64,000 nucleotides of DNA from Cynocephalus volans (Eukaryota; Chordata; Mammalia; Dermoptera; Cynocephalidae), in NCBI RefSeq assembly GCF_027409185.1, contig NC_084463.1, forward strand, positions 41,766,407 through 41,830,406, written 5' to 3'. The notes beneath the pieces are model-generated. The model saw nothing but the letters and a program-made list of their open reading frames with translations, made no database searches and was not told where the DNA came from. Shown here one piece after another: positions 23,163 to 34,033 of the stretch. A program made the translations under genes and the position numbers. The stretch's first letter is position 1, and each line of letters opens with the position of its first letter.

Positions 23163-24002
23163 GTATGGAAGATAAAGGTGACCCAAGCAGTGCGGAGGCA
23201 CCTGAGACTGTCAAACCGACAAGGAAAGGCTTCAGCCAAACCCGGGGATTTGGAAGAACCACTGTTGCTAAGCTAGAGAGGGTGTGGGAGACATGGAGGC
23301 AGGCTCGCTGGGGCAGCAGCCCCTGCAGCAGCACAGCCTGGCCCTGGGATGCACTGGGAGGCAGCCACAGCGCACCGAGCGGGTGGAGGAATTCCTTACA
23401 GCAGCTCAGCACCAAGGAAGACAGAATGTTCCTGTCTCCCTTGCGGATTCCAGTGAGCCAACATCTTGTCCAGTCCCAGATGTTGAAACTGCCTTGGAAG
23501 GGAGCGTAGGAAGTACCTCTGAGATGAAAAGTGGTCCCCACTCTGGTTCCTTGAGTGTACAGGAGTGACCTGCCTCTTCTGGAAAGGCCACAGAAGGAGA
23601 GGACAAGGAGGACACCTCTGACAATGACAGTGATGGCCTGACTTTGAAGGAGCTTCAGAATCACCTTTGGAGAAAGCGAGAGCGAGAGCCACCTGACAGG
23701 CCCCTGAAAGGCATCCAGAATCACCTGAGAAAGAAGCGTCGGGAGGAGAATCCCACAGAAACTGTGCATGTCAAGGCAGGCACTACTGTCGAGAATGCTC
23801 TGCCCAGCAAGCAAGAGCCAGAGAATGTCCAGAGGGTTGTGTCCCAGTCAGTGACCGATGACCAAGAGAGTCAGCGGGAGAGGGCAGCAGCTCAGCAAGT
23901 GAAAGGTGAAGAGAGCAGGGACTCGGGCAAGCCTAAGCCTGAATGTGAGCTGCACGACCCAAACACCCTGGACCGCATGTGTCTCCAGCCTCGTAACAAC
24001 AG
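23163..24002 (+). pseudogene. DIDO1 copy exon 1 (start codon, N-terminal region, start of PHD)
   Basis: Acceptor TTTTCTCATTAG; ATG at 23165-23167 begins MEDKGDPSSAEAPETVKPTR, clearly DIDO1. After Lys at 23270-23272 the extra CT at 23273-23274 shifts the frame by 2. The DIDO1 text continues in the new frame (QPQRTERVEEFLT, then PVSLADSSEPTSCP). A TGA replaces an Arg codon at 23566-23568. Beyond it the frame is open to the donor (SDNDSDGLTLKELQNHL, a Lys/Arg-rich nuclear-localisation-like part, SKQEPENVQ). The exon ends NNR at AACAG/GTGGGT. The first PHD zinc-ligand Cys of the usual YCIC motif is Arg here (DRMC). Confidence 0.88.
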
Positions 24003-24764
24003 GTGGGTCATGGGAGGACAGGGATGGGCTGCCCCAGCTTTAAAAGAAATCTGTGTGGTGAAAATAGTGTTTATATTTGTTTTGATTTTAAATGTTACAA
24101 AGCTAGGCTGGATGAATAATTTGTTCATTCAAAAAAGACGAATACATCATTATCAAAAAAGGAATGAAAGGCCTGCCTAGAGCCACCCCTCCCCTGTGGT
24201 AGCCACCCAACATGTGGCTGTTTACAGTCAAAGTGATGAGCATGGGAGGAGGTGAGAATCCCCTGCCCCCACCCAGCCATGTGCAGCCAGTGGCTGCCGA
24301 GTAGACCACACGTGGTCTCAGTAATCTGTCAGAGAGTGCTCCCCTAGACTGTTCCTTGGGAGACAGCAGAGGGCCAGGTGCAGACTGGTTGAACTCCAGT
24401 GTGGACCTGGGGGCAGCTCAGAGTCTTCGCTAGACTTTGGTGTTAAGGAATCTCTGTTGGCTTTTTGGTGGGACAAAGGCATCACTGCTGTTTTGAGGAA
24501 GTGTACACTGAAGTAGTTTGGGTACAATGCCTTGAAACCCTATAGCTCACTCCAGCCAAAAAAGGATAAAAATGACTTACTTGCATGTTAATAAAATCAA
24601 GAGAGGGACATATGCATCTTCTTCATTCTGTTCTCTGTACATTTCTCTATATTGGTATTTTCTAAGCAATAAAATGTTAAAACTAATTGGACTTCTTAAT
24701 TTGTCAAAAAGTGAGTGTTTGTCCCTCACGTCCCATTCCTAATATCACTGTTTTGTGATTTCAG
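24003..24764 (+). other. Intron 1 of the DIDO1 copy
   Basis: GTGGGT to TTTCAG. No repeat or gene recognised inside. Confidence 0.7.
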
Positions 24765-25086
24765 GTTTATGAGTTGCTGTGACCGATGTGAAGAACGGTT
24801 TCGTGGCGATTGTGGGAGCGCTTCTCAGGCTCGAGGAAGGCTTTTGGAAAGGAACAGGGAAGATTATATCTGCCCAAACTGCACCGTTCTGCAAGTGCAG
24901 GATGAGACTAATGTAGAAACCACAGATCATCGGGAAACTAAATTTAGACCTGGAGATGCTGATGACACAGATTTTACAAGTACAGGAACAGTGGAGCAAA
25001 AATCTAGTGAAGACCAAAAGATAAAGAGGAGAGTTGAGAAAGCTGCAAATCCAAGCAGAAAGAAAAAACTCAAGCTTTGCCAGCCT
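24765..25086 (+). pseudogene. DIDO1 copy exon 2 (rest of PHD finger)
   Basis: Starts FMSCCDRCEERFRGDC and continues with ARGRLLERNREDYICPNC. In functional DIDO1 the corresponding text has EEWFHGDC: here the aromatic-cage Trp and the zinc-binding His are both Arg. The exon continues EKAANPSRKKKLKLCQP and ends at CAGCCT/GTGCGT, which joins in frame to exon 3 (VVEAPG). No stop occurs in this exon. Confidence 0.88.
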
Positions 25087-27022
25087 GTGCGTATTTTGCC
25101 TACCGAGGTAAATATTAAGGGGTTGACCTTATGGATTCCAGACTTGCTATTGGTAGAAATATCAAGGCTAGAAAAATTTGTTTTGGAATAAGCTAATTTT
25201 TACCAGGACAGCTGGTGTATGTGGAGTGGGGTCTCAGGAGCTCTGCCCCCGTCTCCTGCCCACACCATCTGTACCTACCTCGTCTGCTGTTGTGCACTTA
25301 ATTCTTAACAATCACTTTTATTTCAATGTTCTTGATGTTACTTACGTATTTTATGTGTATCAGCAGCATTCTTTGTCAATTGCTTAAGTGCATGTGCCCC
25401 CCTATGTGCCCACACACACCTTCTCGAGCTGCCTCTTGGTTCTTGTGCCAACTCAGTGTGGGAAACCCTGAGTGGTGGTGGGGCCTGCATCAGTCCAACC
25501 CTCACTACTTCTTGTCCTCAGTGTATCACTTCTCTGTCTTGCGGCTCTTTCCTTGACTTTCCTTCCCACTTGGTTTTTATGCCCCTCTGGGGCTGTGATT
25601 GTTTATCATTTTTCCTACATATGTCAGCTTCTGCTGTTGAGAGCTGTCACATGCTGTCATAATCTCCATTCCAGTGCCAACGAGGGGGTGTGACTCAGAG
25701 CATGTTTCCTTTGGGCCTTACTGAGTCCCTGGCCCACCCCTACCCTGGCAGCTTGTCTTCTAACAGAGGCCAACTGAGCAGGAAGCTTTGAGGTTGCTGT
25801 GTCTCTGCCTTATGAACACTCTTGCACTGTGTTAGCTGGAAGGTGGAAGTGGAGGGACTGAGCCATTTGAATAAGGACTGAACCATGAAAGTATTAAGAG
25901 GGACTAAATGGAAATATGACATTACTGTCACAATCATTAAGAAAAATTAATAGGAAAATTATCTATTTCATGTCTTTATTGTCAGTGTCTTTGACTTAAG
26001 CCTATATAAAATTTTATTCTCAGTAAAATAGATTCTATGGAGGAAAAATAACTATGTTAATAATTTAATTTGAGAAATAAGTTTTCACTTAAGTACACTT
26101 GAGGGACGCATTCATGTGTATTTAGTCTTGACCATCAAAACAGAAGCAACCAAGTGTACTTCTTGTGCTGTGTTAGGTTTCTGTTACTGTATAACACACT
26201 ACCACAAACTTAGCTTAGAACAACACATATTTATGGTCTCAGTTTCGGTACCTCTCAAGCCTGAGCATGGATTAGCTGGACCCTCTGCTCAGAGTCTTAA
26301 CAGGACTGCAGGCACTCATCAGAGGCTCAGCAGGGGAAAGATCCCCTTCCAGAAGCGCAGAAGCGCTCATGTTGTTCAGTATATAAGTATGTCCCATGCA
26401 ATTTTTGTGGCATACTTATGAAATGTTTTTTGTTTATGTGAAGTTCAGATTTAGTTGTGTGTCCTGTATATTATCTGGCAGCCTTACTCAGATCCTAACC
26501 TTGGTTGTCCCTCTCAATATGGGGCAGCTTATTTCACAATCAGTAATATGGAGTCTCCTCTCTTAAGAAAAGGCCAGTTTTTCTTAAGGGATTTTGCCTG
26601 ATGAAGTCAGGCCCTTTCTGGTCACCTCATTTGGGGCCTTGATTACATCTCTGCACATTTGCCGTATAGCAGAAGCTGCTTGTGGATATGAAATCTCATC
26701 ATGTCCACGGACCTTGCTCACACTCAAGGGGGAGGGAATTATACAGAGGACATGTACCAGGGGCCGGAGTCCTGAGGGTCACCTCAGAGTTCTGCCCACC
26801 ACAGATGGTGTGAAGGACAGTTAAAATGTGAATGCCTTGCCTCAGTGAAATACATTCATATAGTTTGAATACATAAAATAAGGTTTTATTCATATTAAAA
26901 ATACTGTTGGTATCTCTTCATTAAAAACCGTGAGCTTGGTATTCTACATCGTGATTTTACACAGCACTTTAATGCTGAAATTGGCCAGCGCACTGTCTGA
27001 AGCTCCCTGTTTTGCTCTACAG
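25087..27022 (+). other. Intron 2 of the DIDO1 copy
   Basis: Contains a minus-strand LTR-like repeat at 26170-26810. The rest (25190-26160) shows nothing recognisable apart from short chance frames. Confidence 0.6.
26170..26810 (-). mobile_element. MaLR/MLT-type LTR with nested small element
   Basis: Antisense LTR text: GTTTCTGTTACTGTATAACA, ACCACAAACTTAGCTTAGAA, and the end TTCTGCCCACCACAG. The part 26375-26490 (AGTATGTCCCATGC, GGCATACTTATGAAATG) is foreign to the LTR and looks like a small nested element. The exact subfamily is uncertain. Confidence 0.55.
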
Positions 27023-27235
27023 GTGGTAGAGGCTCCGGGCACCTCCAGGTGTACCTACCCTGGGCGCTCCAGTGTGGTGCAGCCCAACCTGGCCTACTGC
27101 AGCAAGGACAGTATTCTTACACATGCTGAAGTTACTATGAAATGCCTAAGTTCAGGCAAAGAACAGAAGCCAAAATCTAAGGAGAAGATCAAGATGAAGC
27201 CAGAAAAGCTCCAACTTCCACAGGATGGTGTTCAG
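27023..27235 (+). pseudogene. DIDO1 copy exon 3
   Basis: 213 nt (71 codons), acceptor CTCTACAG, donor CAG/GTAAGC. It encodes VVEAPGTSRCTYPGRSSVVQ, then AYCSKDSILTHAEVTMKCLS and SGKEQKPKSKEKIKMKPEK, aligned with the second Cys-rich segment and the Lys-rich linker of DIDO1. Open frame. One Cys of the functional GPGCC..V segment is lost (PGRSS). Confidence 0.87.
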
Positions 27236-27654
27236 GTAAGCTGGCTAAGACCAGCCACTTGAACAATTGGAGCAAAATTTGTGTAAAAGTGTTTTCTCCC
27301 CGAGACTTGTTTTTTTTAATTTATCTGTAGAATGTAGGGGACAGCAGGTACAGATGTACTGCAGATAGTAGCACCTTTACTTTTGTCTTCCACCTTTTCC
27401 ATGTATTTGTTTTTTTATTACCCGCTAGCTGAAATTCAGTCATGTAAATGCAGTAAAGCAAAAGCAGACAACTCACTGCTGCCTGGAGAACATAAGACTT
27501 CAGGACACTGGCAGCAGTCTTGAAAAAAGAGTTGGCAGTCACCCGATGGAGTTTGTATAGAGAGTAGACACACAGGGCAGTTGGGAGGGAGGTGAGCTCT
27601 GGACAAGGCTACGTTCTTCATTTGAGACCTCACTCACAAGGACTGTTTGTTTAT

Positions 27655-28055
27655 TATTTTCATTTATTTTTTAATAGACTTTACTTGTTGAGCAGTTTTA
27701 GGTTCACAGCAATATTGAGCAGGAAGTACAGTGATTTCCCACGTATACCCCTGACCCACACATGTGTAGCCTGTCCCATTATCAACATTGCCCAACAAAG
27801 TGGTACATTTGTTACAGTTAATGAAACGGATTTTCACATCATTATCATCCAAAGACCATAGTTTACATTAGAGTTCACACTTTTTTGCGTATTCTGTGGG
27901 TGTGGACAGATGTTTAATGATATGTATCTACCATGGTACTGTTGCAGACTTTCATTACCCTAAAATCCTCTCTGCTCTGCCTATTCATCCATTCCTCCTC
28001 CATAACCTCTGATCTTTTTACTGTCTCCATAGCTTACCTGTTTTTATTTACTTGT
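27655..28055 (-). mobile_element. L1M 3' UTR fragment
   Basis: Antisense of an old L1ME/L1M 3' region: AATAGACTTTACTTGTTGAG, GTTTTAGGTTCACAGCAATA, GTGGTACATTTGTTACA and CATAGTTTACATTAGAG are all typical of it. Confidence 0.75.
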
Positions 28056-28535
28056 TTTTTATTTCAGTTTTTTTGCTAAACTAGAAATTTATTTAATACA
28101 AATGTGAATATTAGTGAAAAAGAAAGATCTCAAATCAACAATTATCTTTGCACCTTGGGAAACGAGAAAATGAACAAACTAAGCCCAGACCTAGCAAAGA
28201 ATGTAAATAATAAAAATTAGAGCTTAGAAAATGAAACAGAAAATAGAAAAAATGGGAAAATCAATGAAAGTAAATGTTGGTACTTTGATGAAATCCACAA
28301 AACTGGCAACCGTTATCTAGATGGACTAAGAAAGACTCAAATAACTAAAATCAAAACCAAAAGGTGTTGTTAAAATCAAATTTACAGAAATCAAGAGGGT
28401 TATAAGAGTATACTATGAATAATGGTTGGTCAACAAATTAGATCATTAGATGAAATAAATGAATCCCTAGAAACACAGCACCTACTAAAAGTGAATTTTG
28501 AAAGAAACAGTTTGAACGGAACTATAACTAGTAAG
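28056..28535 (+). mobile_element. L1 ORF2 fragment, plus strand
   Basis: Sense text of a degenerate ORF2 region before the reverse-transcriptase core: AAACTAAGCCCAGACCTAGC, AATAATAAAAATTAGAGC, GATGAAATCCACAAAACTGG. Its orientation is opposite to the L1 pieces on both sides, so an inversion or a separate insertion occurred. Confidence 0.7.
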
Positions 28536-28539
28536 ATGA

Positions 28540-30030
28540 GTGATTACATTTTTTGGATTGCTGCTGTAGGACTCCCTTGAGGATTTCTTACAGGGCTGGT
28601 GATGTGGTGGTAAACTCCCCCAGTTTTTGTCTGGAAAATACACTATTTCTCTCTCATTTCTGAGGGATAGCCTTGCTGCATATGGTATGCTTGGCTGGCA
28701 GTTTATTTCTTTCATTATTTTCAATATGTCATCCCACTTCCTTCTGTCCTGCAGAGTTACTGTTGAAAAGTCTGCTGTTAGTCTGATAAGGGCTCCCTAT
28801 AAGGTGACTTGATGCTTTTCTTCTGCTTCTTTTAAAATATTCTCTTTATCTTTGAGCTTTGCCAGTTTGACTGTTGTGTGTCTTGGAGAGGATTATTGGG
28901 GTGAATCTGTGTGGGGATCTTTGAGCTTCCTGGGTCTGAAGGTCCATGTCTCTCCCTGTTCCTGGGAAGTTTTCCATTATTATTTTACTGGATAGGTTTT
29001 CCATGCCTTTTCATTTCTCCTCTTCTTGAACACCCTTGATTTGAATTTTTGTGTGTTTAAGGTTGCCTGCTAGCTTTCCTTTTTAAGAACTTTTTTTTTT
29101 CTTTTCTTTTTTTCCTTTCTTTCTTTTTCTTTCTTTCTTTCTTTTTTTTTTTTTTTCCTGCCTGGGTAATTTTAAAAAGTATGTCTTCAAGATGGAAAAT
29201 TATTTCTTCTGCTTGTTCTGTCCTGCTGCTTAAGGCTATTGGTTGTATTATTTTGTTGAGTGAATCTTTTAGTTCCATGAGTTCTCTTCATTCTTTTATA
29301 AGGTATTAATCTCTTTGTAAACTTCCTTCCTTATATCCTAGATTTTTTTCTCATTTCATTTTGCTGTCTGAGTCTTCTCTTATCTCAGTGAGTTCCTTTA
29401 AGATTGTTGCTTGGAATTCCCTTTCAGTCCTTGAAAGGACTTATTGCTATATAGGGTCTGGTATATCAGAATTACTGTATTCTTTTGGTGGTGTCATTTT
29501 CTTGGACTTTCTTATTTCTAGTATCTCTATGTTGATGTCTGGTCATCTGGTAGAGAATAGTTGCTTCTTCTGTTACTCTGGAGTGGGCTTTAAAGAGAGG
29601 GATGTACTCTTCTTTTTCCAGAATCCACTGGTGGCTTTCCTTGTGTCAATGCAGTCGAGGGTCTGTTGGGCTGCCTGCATGACAGCTTTGCTACTGTGGT
29701 GGTCTTGAGCTGCTTTTGCAGCAGCCATGGCTGTGGTGGTGGCTGTGGTGGCCCACCCACTTGGAAGTGGTGTTTTGGTGTGCTTCATGCCTGCTTCCAG
29801 GCAGGAGATGCTGCCCTCTGTTCATGCCAAGGACTCTGGGCATGGCCTGCTTCCGGCTAGAGGAGACTGCCCTTGGCTCGTGCCAAGATTGTCCTGTTTT
29901 GGTACTCTGTGGAATTTGGGGAGAATTCAGGGATGGCTGGAAATCACAGGTTCTTGTCCAGGCCTGTCCTGGGGCTCAGGTTGACATTACATTTATGACA
30001 AGCAAAGCATTAACTAGCACTGTTTGGAGA
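28540..30030 (-). mobile_element. L1 or HAL1-like copy: ORF1 and 5' UTR
   Basis: Antisense ORF1: GGACTCCCTTGAGGATTTCT (C-terminus), GTCTGCTGTTAGTCTGATAA, TTTGACTGTTGTGTGTCTTG, then the coiled-coil part broken by a pyrimidine run at 29092-29155. A GC-rich 5' UTR follows at 29585-30000. It parallels the copies at 1806 and 39992 and lacks ORF2. Confidence 0.75.
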
Positions 30031-30489
30031 GTCTTCTTGATGATTTTCAAATGCATATGTATCATTTAGGTGACTTAATTTTTAAAGTTGGTAGTTTTGA
30101 ATCATAGAACTGACAAAGAAGTGGCTGCTGCTGCACCCAGGAGGAGAATGGCAGCACCAAGCATGCGCTGGGCGTGGCAGAGGATAAAGAAACATCATTT
30201 GTGCTCTTCTTGCATCCTGTGTCACTGCTCTCATACCTCAGCAAGGATCCCTCTGTGTCAGGGATCTTCTTGTCGCTCAAAAAGTTGGAATCCTGAATAA
30301 GAGGTGCGAGTGGTAAGGGTTGGCTGGATGTGCAAGGGTAGTCAGACTGCTGCTGAGCAAATGTGGTGTGCAGACTCAGGGTAGATGACCCAAAGAAGAA
30401 ATAGGATTATGACCTTTCTTTCTCAGTGAAATGAAGTGGAGGTGTACTTTCTGGCCTTCTTAATGATTGGGGATTTACTGATTATCCAG

Positions 30490-30703
30490 GGAGGCATTAA
30501 AAGCTCTTCTCTGCACAAGAGACCGGCTCCAGAAAAAAGTGAAGGCACAGTGAAGAAGGCGGTAGTGGCTTTTTCTAAGATCAAATCCCTCAGGAAGGAG
30601 ACAACTTGTGAAAGCAGCATGCCGTCCTGGCCATGCAACCAGAATTACAGTGCAGTAAAGCTGGAAAAGACTTCCACTGTCTCGTCATCACTGTTGTGCA
30701 AAC
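30490..30703 (+). pseudogene. DIDO1 copy exon 4
   Basis: Acceptor TTATCCAG. Encodes GGIKSSSLHKRPAPEKSEGT, then VKKAVVAFSKI and TTCESSMPSWPCNQNYSAVK, and ends LLCK plus one base at AAAC/GTATGT. Open frame. Reading through the donor gives 21 further codons and a TGA at 30766-30768, similar in layout to the short DIDO1 isoform that ends soon after this exon. Confidence 0.87.
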
Positions 30704-31751
30704 GTATGTATCACCTGGGGGCTGGCCTCCTGAACCCCTCCCTCTCTTTCCAGATAGCCGCCTCCTGAGCCTGTCCAGGACTGGGGGTTGCAGTTGTGTT
30801 TTAATGCTGATCATAAACAGTGGCTACACCATCAAGGCTGGAAACTAATGTCCATGTCCAAGTTACCACCTGACACTGAAAATCTATCTCTAGTCTGTTA
30901 GGACTTCCAGTCAGTGTTTTCCAAAAAGCTGTACAAACCTCATTACTAAATGTTTCATCTTGATGATTAAGTTTTTTAACCTGTTTTTATTATTAGGCTC
31001 TGATAAGTATTTGTATTGTCTTCAGCAAAATCTGAATAGACTGCCCAGCGTTTAAAATTCCTCATTGTCCAGACATTAGTTAATCTTCTTACAACCCATA
31101 TAAAACTTTAGTTTTCACACATGATCTGCTCTCAGCACATAAAATCAGCCCCTTTTTTTATCTGCTGTGGGAACCTCTGCAAATTAGTGTTGCATCTGAT
31201 GTTCAACTTAGGTATGCTTTTCAGGAGTTAAGTTTATTTCTGACTGGACAGGTGGGAGTTTTTTCATGTCCTACTCATATACCGCACGCCCACATAATGT
31301 GCATTTGAATTTGGAAGAGCATTTACTGCTGCTCTGTAGATCCCACAGTGTTGTGCTCACACACGTGGAGCTGCAGGGTGTCCTCACTGAAGGGAAAGTG
31401 CTGAGAATTCTAAGCATGAGTGGCTCCCTAGTATTAAAGGTCATATCCTGGCACACATTTCAAATTAATGAAATGAAGTTATTTCAGATAAATCCATGAA
31501 ACTCCAGATTAGATCATGCAGCTTTAGATCTTGTTTCTCAGACTAATGCTGCACAGTTAAATTATAAAAATTTAAATTAGACTTATCAGATACATTTTAT
31601 TCTATTATAAAACTATGCTCAAATCAGTTATTTATGCCATTCATGGTGCATTTTTTGCCTTTTAAAACACCAAAAAGGTTAAATAGCCCTAGATTTCAGG
31701 ATTATAAATGTGTTCTGTGTTTTCCTTTTGTTTGCCTTTTAATACATCACT

Positions 31752-31818
<67 letters not shown>

Positions 31819-34030
31819 CGTTTTAGTTATGTAAACAGCACAAGACCTAAGAAATGGAGTCCCAAGTAAATTGACTTAACCAATTACTGTATTATAACGA
31901 ATCTCCATACACCTTAGCTTGTTTGAGCTGAGAATTTCATGCTAGCAAATAGCACATCTAATATGTTCATTAAGTTACAGCATGTTTACACAGCTGATGA
32001 GCAGATGTAAAAATAAGCATCACCTTTCTGTGAATGGGTTGGGAGCAGTCACCTTTTAATACTCTGGTAAAATGCTTTAACTGAGTTGGTTATAGCCACT
32101 TAACAGTAAAGGAAAGAAAACCCGGGGGGTATAAATAACTACGGGAGAGATAATTTGGGTGATTCATTTTAGTTCAGTTAGTTTTCCTCTGTGTCGACCA
32201 GAATTGGAGAGCTGACCCTGAGACTCCAAGTGCGGGGGTTGAGGAGAGTGTGCATTGGAGAAAGGAAAAGATGAAGAAATAATTTGCCCTAATCTCAATC
32301 TTATCTCCTACGTCACTCAACTTTTGATGGGGAACAGGGATGGATGGAAGCCCAGATCAGTGAGGCTAATTTCTGTACTCATAGGTTTTCTCCTTTGGCC
32401 TTTCCCACTTCTTCCATCAGCTCTTCACTGATGCTGATACGGCTGATTAACCTTCCCAGCACATCTCTACATCTCAAAATTGAAATGGATGGATATCCAA
32501 AATTTATAAGGGACATACTTTTGAGCTACTTGCTTCTGATCATTTTCTGTTTCCCCAGAAATTTCATCTTTCCAAAAGATGGTTGGGAGTAGAGTAGGGT
32601 CATGGGTAAAATAATCTAAATTCAATGTGCCTCTACCTCTCTCTCCCACCAAACATCTCTTGGACTTTGTGGTAGCAGGGCACATCCTCTGAGTCCTGAC
32701 AGGTACAGCGGGAGGGGGCAGCATGAACACAGACCATCGTAACTCTGCACCCCATGAAGACCCTTCCTTTGCCTCCCTGGCTGGCTGTGGAGATGTCTTC
32801 AGGTGGTGGAGGTCTTGAGGCTGATACCGGGTCCACTTCCAGTCTGTGTGACTGTGTACATTGTGAGAAGTCCTGTGGCATAGAGCTGAGCATCGTTGCT
32901 GCTTGTGGAGGTGACTGTGACGACATCCAGTGTGCTTCCATGTGGCTGGTGCTGCCCTCAGGGTGTGGGCACAGGTACAGCTTCTCAGTGACCTGGGCCT
33001 TGCTGTGCAGGAAGCTCTCTGCTGCTGCTTTAAGGAGGTGTGCTGCCCGTTAAAGTATCCTTCACGTTCTCAAGGTGATGGGATTAACATGCAAATGTTC
33101 CTCTGATTTTTAGTAAATTGATTTTGGGGGATTTCTATATAATTTCTTTAGTTTACAGGCAAAATTTTTATTTTAGTGCTCCCCAAGAGCATGATGTTTC
33201 CCTTGTGTTTTTATATCTGTTTGCTTCCATATTGCTTCTCTTTGTTTCCACTGTTTACCCCCCATTAGTCAAGGCATGAAATGGGCTGAAATTTTTTTTC
33301 TAAAGTATTCCTCGTTCATTGCAATTTTGAAATGGAAGTGTCTGGTATTTATATTTACAGGCACAATTCCCAGTATTTTGTACTCCTAAAGGCTTGTTAA
33401 GTAATTTAAAACACTTGGGATATGAACAGATTTTAACTAGAAAACAGATTTCCACAGTTTAATTCTAGCTGTGGGAGTTGAAATGGAAAACTTGAATAAC
33501 CTGCAGACCTAAACCCAGATAATTGCTTGTGCATATTCCCCATCTCAAAGCCTTGTCCTCCTGCTCATGTGTGTGTGCCACACAGGTGGCCAGACACAGG
33601 GTGAAATGGATCCAGTAGAACAGGTGTCCTCAAGGATAAATTGTGGCATGGGCTCCAGAAGCATGTTGCAATGAAATCATAAGGAGCAAATTTCCTGTAA
33701 TAGAACAAATATATGGAAGAATACTAGAACCCAAGGATGTTTTGTAGAAATTTAAAGCTGGTGGTGGAGGGCGTGTCTGTATTTTAAAAGTTGCATAAGC
33801 CGTTTTTTTTGTTTTTTCCGTCTGTCCCAGGGTCGTCAGTGACAAATAAATGAGGCTGGGAGTAACCAGACATTGTACATTTAAACCAATATTCCCCTCC
33901 CAATTTGAAGAAATACCAAAATTTGTACTGATAAAGGATTTACCTTGACAGCTGGTTTTTAATGTTATCCACATAGCTGGAATTTTCTTGAAAGCCAATA
34001 ATGACATTCTTTTTGTATTTAAAGTGTCTT
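30704..34030 (+). other. Start of the 16.5-kb intron 4
   Basis: No gene recognised. It includes the (AC)n tract at 31754-31816. 32630-33055 is GC-richer with frames on both strands (309 nt on the minus strand) but no homology that I can name. Confidence 0.5.
31754..31816. repeat. (AC)n microsatellite
   Basis: About 31 uninterrupted AC units, long enough to be length-variable. Confidence 0.97.
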
Positions 34031-34033
34031 ACT

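Larger units (their letters stand above)
27236..30489 (+). other. Intron 3 of the DIDO1 copy, filled with L1 pieces
   Basis: 27236-27650 has nothing recognisable. L1 fragments in both orientations occupy 27655-30030. 30031-30489 is unassigned. Confidence 0.6.

Noticed and set aside
32633..33053. Overlapping frames of about 100 codons in intron 4
   Set aside because: Both strands are open and neither shows homology or codon bias that I can defend. A decayed retrocopy remains possible.
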